A stretch of 64,000 nt of DNA, from assembly GCF_029784165.1 (NCBI RefSeq), contig NC_073696.1:172412912-172476911 (forward strand), in the 5' to 3' direction. The notes under the pieces were generated by a model. It searched no databases, was not told the DNA's origin, and saw nothing but the letters and a program-made list of their open reading frames with translations. Positions 61,504-64,000 of this stretch are shown here, piece after piece. This DNA comes from Wyeomyia smithii. Lineage: Eukaryota; Arthropoda; Insecta; Diptera; Culicidae. How positions within the stretch are numbered: position 1 is the first letter of the stretch; the number at the start of each line of letters is the position of its first letter. The translations under genes were made by a program, and so were the position numbers.

Positions 61504-63599
61504 GAGTAGTGAGGGGCAAAAGTACGCACTTAATTGTTTTTGCAACAGAACTATTGCAAACAATTATCATAAAATTCGGTTTTGTTTCCAAGCGGAACAT
61601 GAACCTTTCGCCTTTAAAATGTATTACCAGAGCTTTTCGAATTCTGTTTGTAGCATGAGAATTTCACTTTTTAGAAAAAATACTCAGATGCGATCTTTTA
61701 CCCAGCATGCGGGGCAAAAGTTCGCACTGTATGAACTATGCTTGAAAAAGTTAATTGTTTTTCGCTGGTTTTGCACTGATTCTTTTTAACTGCGCTAGAG
61801 CGGTGCCCCGAAATAATTCTCTTACTTCCGGAAATTTGGTTTTCTGGGGATATGTTAGGGTGTTTTGGTGATATATCCTAAAAGTGGACCTTCCAGAAGA
61901 GATTCCGCTGGGGCTTCTAGAGGCCATAGAAACAAATTAATAAAATTTATTTTCGGAACCGGGGTGATACACAGAGACCCGAGAACGACTCCGGATGCCT
62001 TATTAGATTCCAAAAAGCAACTTCCGGTTTCCGAAAAACAACCAAAAATGGTTGAATACCACCCAATGCTGGTATTTTCGGAATCGAATTGTTGCTCTGA
62101 GATCAAAAATAAACTTCAGAAGTTATTTTTGAATTTAAGATGGTGACTTCCGGTTTGCGGTTAACAGTACAAATTGACCAAATACCACCCCATATGAGTA
62201 ATTTTGGAATAGAAATGATGCCAAGAGACCTGAAAACGATCCCAGACGCCATCTTGAGTTCCGAGATGGTGACTTCCGGTTTCCGGAACACAACCTAAAA
62301 CTGCCGAATACCAATATGAGTATTTCAGGGATCGGGATGATGCGCAGACACCAGAAATAATAATTCAAAACGCGATTTTCAAATTCAAGATGGTGATTTC
62401 CGGTTTCTGGAAAACAACCAAAATTGACCAAATACCATCGTATATGAGTATGATGCCAAGAGACCTGAATACGACACCAGACGAATCAGAAGTCACCAGC
62501 TAGAATTTGAAAATGGTGCTAAAGTTGATTTCCTGTCCCAGGGCGTCATTTGATTTTAAGATATACACATATTGGGGGGTACTCGACCATTCTTTCCTAG
62601 AAACCGGAAGTCGACATCTTGGGATCCAAAATGGCGTCTGGGGTCATTTAATGGTCTCAGAGCATCATCCCGATTCCGAAAAAAATCATATTTCCTAGTA
62701 TTTGATCACATTTTGTTGTTTTCCAGAAACCGGAAGTCGCCTTTTGGAATCAAAATCAAATGGTGTCTGGGGTCGTTATCCAGTCTCTGGACATCATCTC
62801 GATTACGGATATACACATATTGGAGGGTATTCGACCATCTTAGGTTGCTTTCTAGAAACCGGAAGTCGCCATCTTGAAATTCAAAATGGCGTCTGGGCCA
62901 TTTTTCGATCTGTGGATATCATCCCAGTTGCGAAAATAAATATTGGATGGTATTTGGGCTTGTATTTTTTATTGTTTTTTTGGCTTCAAGAAGCTTTTAT
63001 CTATTCCGGAAGGACCATTTTGAAAGCATATCAACAAAACTATTAAAATGGTTGTAAGATTCCATTTAAAAAATCATGAAACCATAATATTCCTCGATTT
63101 CAGAGCACATTCTCATATCACTAGTTGTTTTTGAGTAATTTCTGTACAAAAACATCGTTATTAAACACATTTTTCATTAGGTTAATGGCACTTAGTGCGT
63201 ACTTTTGCCCCTCGATTTATGCATACTTTTGTCCCACAATGAGTTTTCCAAATGGTTTGAGTTTTATGACAAACATCATAATATTTCCGGCAAAACAAGT
63301 TCACCCTACACACCACAATTATACAAGAGTTTTTTGGGCTCTGTTGTTTTCGAGTTTCTGTAGTTTCTGAATGGGTCAATGGGTTCACAAAACTAAGAAA
63401 ATTAAATCAAAACAGCTCAAAACACAACTCTCTTCATATCTTCGCCCCATTTAAACGGAATCTCATGTGTTTACATGTGTGATTAACTGACGATATAATA
63501 CTGCAAATTCATGCAATGTTGCCAGTTTGTTTTGCTCGTATGCTTCGAAAAGGCCAATGCGTACTTTTACCCCGTGTGTACTTTTGCCCCTCACTACTC
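61504..63599. mobile_element. 2.1-kb TIR element carrying satellite arrays
   Basis: The ends 'gagtagtgaggggcaaaagt' and its near reverse complement (63570-63599) are flanked by TA (61502-61503 and 63600-63601). The word 'ggggcaaaagt(t/a)cgcact' is repeated inside both ends (61711-61729; inverted at about 63190-63212 and 63225), like internal binding sites. It has a Tc1/mariner-type target but no transposase. The middle (61850-62960) is satellite DNA. It starts exactly where the target duplication of the SINE ends. Confidence 0.82.
61850..62960. repeat. CCGGAAGT-type satellite, two arrays in opposite orientations
   Basis: 61850-62490 reads antisense ('agatggtgacttccggtttc' at about 62263; 'cgatcccagacgccatcttg'). 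62500-62960 reads sense ('aaaccggaagtcgacatctt' at 62602; 'aaaccggaagtcgcc' at 62725 and 62857). The sense units are about 125-132 bp. The switch is near 62490. Frames through both parts encode repeats of 'PETGSRHLE' and similar and are not genes. Confidence 0.8.
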
Positions 63600-63601
63600 T
63601 A

Positions 63602-64000
63602 ATGTATACATTATTGCGTAAGCTTACTCATTTTTCATTTGGATGAACTTTTTATTTTTGGAGCCTATTAATTTATTTATTTATTGTTTTAGTTTTTATG
63701 AACGGATCTGATTGTGTTTTTAAAATTTTTTTATATTTTTTTTATTAGACCTTTTTTAACATGTAATAACAAAAACTGCTGTGTTCGTCACGGTGGTTAT
63801 GATGGATTCTTTTCCTGTATGTTATTGCAGTTTTAAAAAGATAATAGAAAGTGACTACATAAGTTTGAGCCTCGCGCGCAGAATTCAGAATAGATGTATT
63901 CTTTTACAATTGAAATTAAAATTGATTTTTTAATGTTTAGAGAAAAATTTATTTATTCACCGATGTGAGCCAACTAAACAGCTTTTGTGAAGAAGTTTAT
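63602..64000. other. No gene recognised
   Basis: T-rich sequence to the right edge; no exon of the cyclase gene seen. Confidence 0.5.

Overview
The window looks like nuclear DNA of a culicine mosquito, most likely Aedes. The reasons are dense nested transposable elements (a DD37E mariner, an I-clade LINE with RNase H, RTE and jockey-type relics, tRNA-derived SINEs, and many hAT, pogo and PIF-type miniature elements), long AT-rich non-coding stretches, and one insect-type gene cut into short exons by very large introns. The species call is inference.

One conserved host gene is clear: a receptor guanylyl cyclase of the natriuretic-peptide-receptor type, on the minus strand between 28033 and 46386. 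Ten exons join in a single frame with canonical GT/AG sites (2523 nt, 840 residues plus stop). They cover the membrane-proximal part of the ligand-binding domain, one membrane helix, a kinase-homology domain without the usual catalytic Asp, the dimerisation helix, the cyclase domain and an Asn-rich tail. The 5' exons (signal peptide and most of the ligand domain) were not found and probably lie beyond the right edge. The intron between 31402 and 44280 is 12.9 kb and full of repeats. In it, on the opposite strand, lies a possible two-exon gene of 200 codons (43598-44250).

The rest is repeat sequence. 1-15372: a broken DD37E mariner, a pogo-like element with internal tandem repeats, several foldback or TIR elements and LINE debris. 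15373-19660: a Ty3/gypsy-type LTR retrotransposon with almost identical LTRs but a damaged gag-pol. 19728-20877, 25731-26053, 29029-29380, 35582-37201 and 49888-50207: non-autonomous hAT elements with 8-bp target duplications. 31620-41330: a composite repeat and a degenerate satellite of about 120 bp, opened by a 4.7-kb insertion (33031-37692) that itself holds a hAT element. 41330-43480: a jockey/CR1-like LINE relic. 47681-49450: a very large palindrome interrupted by a PIF/Harbinger-like element. 53024-58887: a full-length I-clade LINE with both ORFs open and a perfect 15-bp target duplication. 59440-61503: two SINEs with target duplications, one inside a LINE relic. 61504-63599: a TIR element carrying satellite arrays in opposite orientations.

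No prokaryotic, CRISPR or viral gene system is visible. The most notable items are the intact I-clade LINE, the putative nested gene, the palindrome with its nested insertion, and the composite repeat/satellite family.
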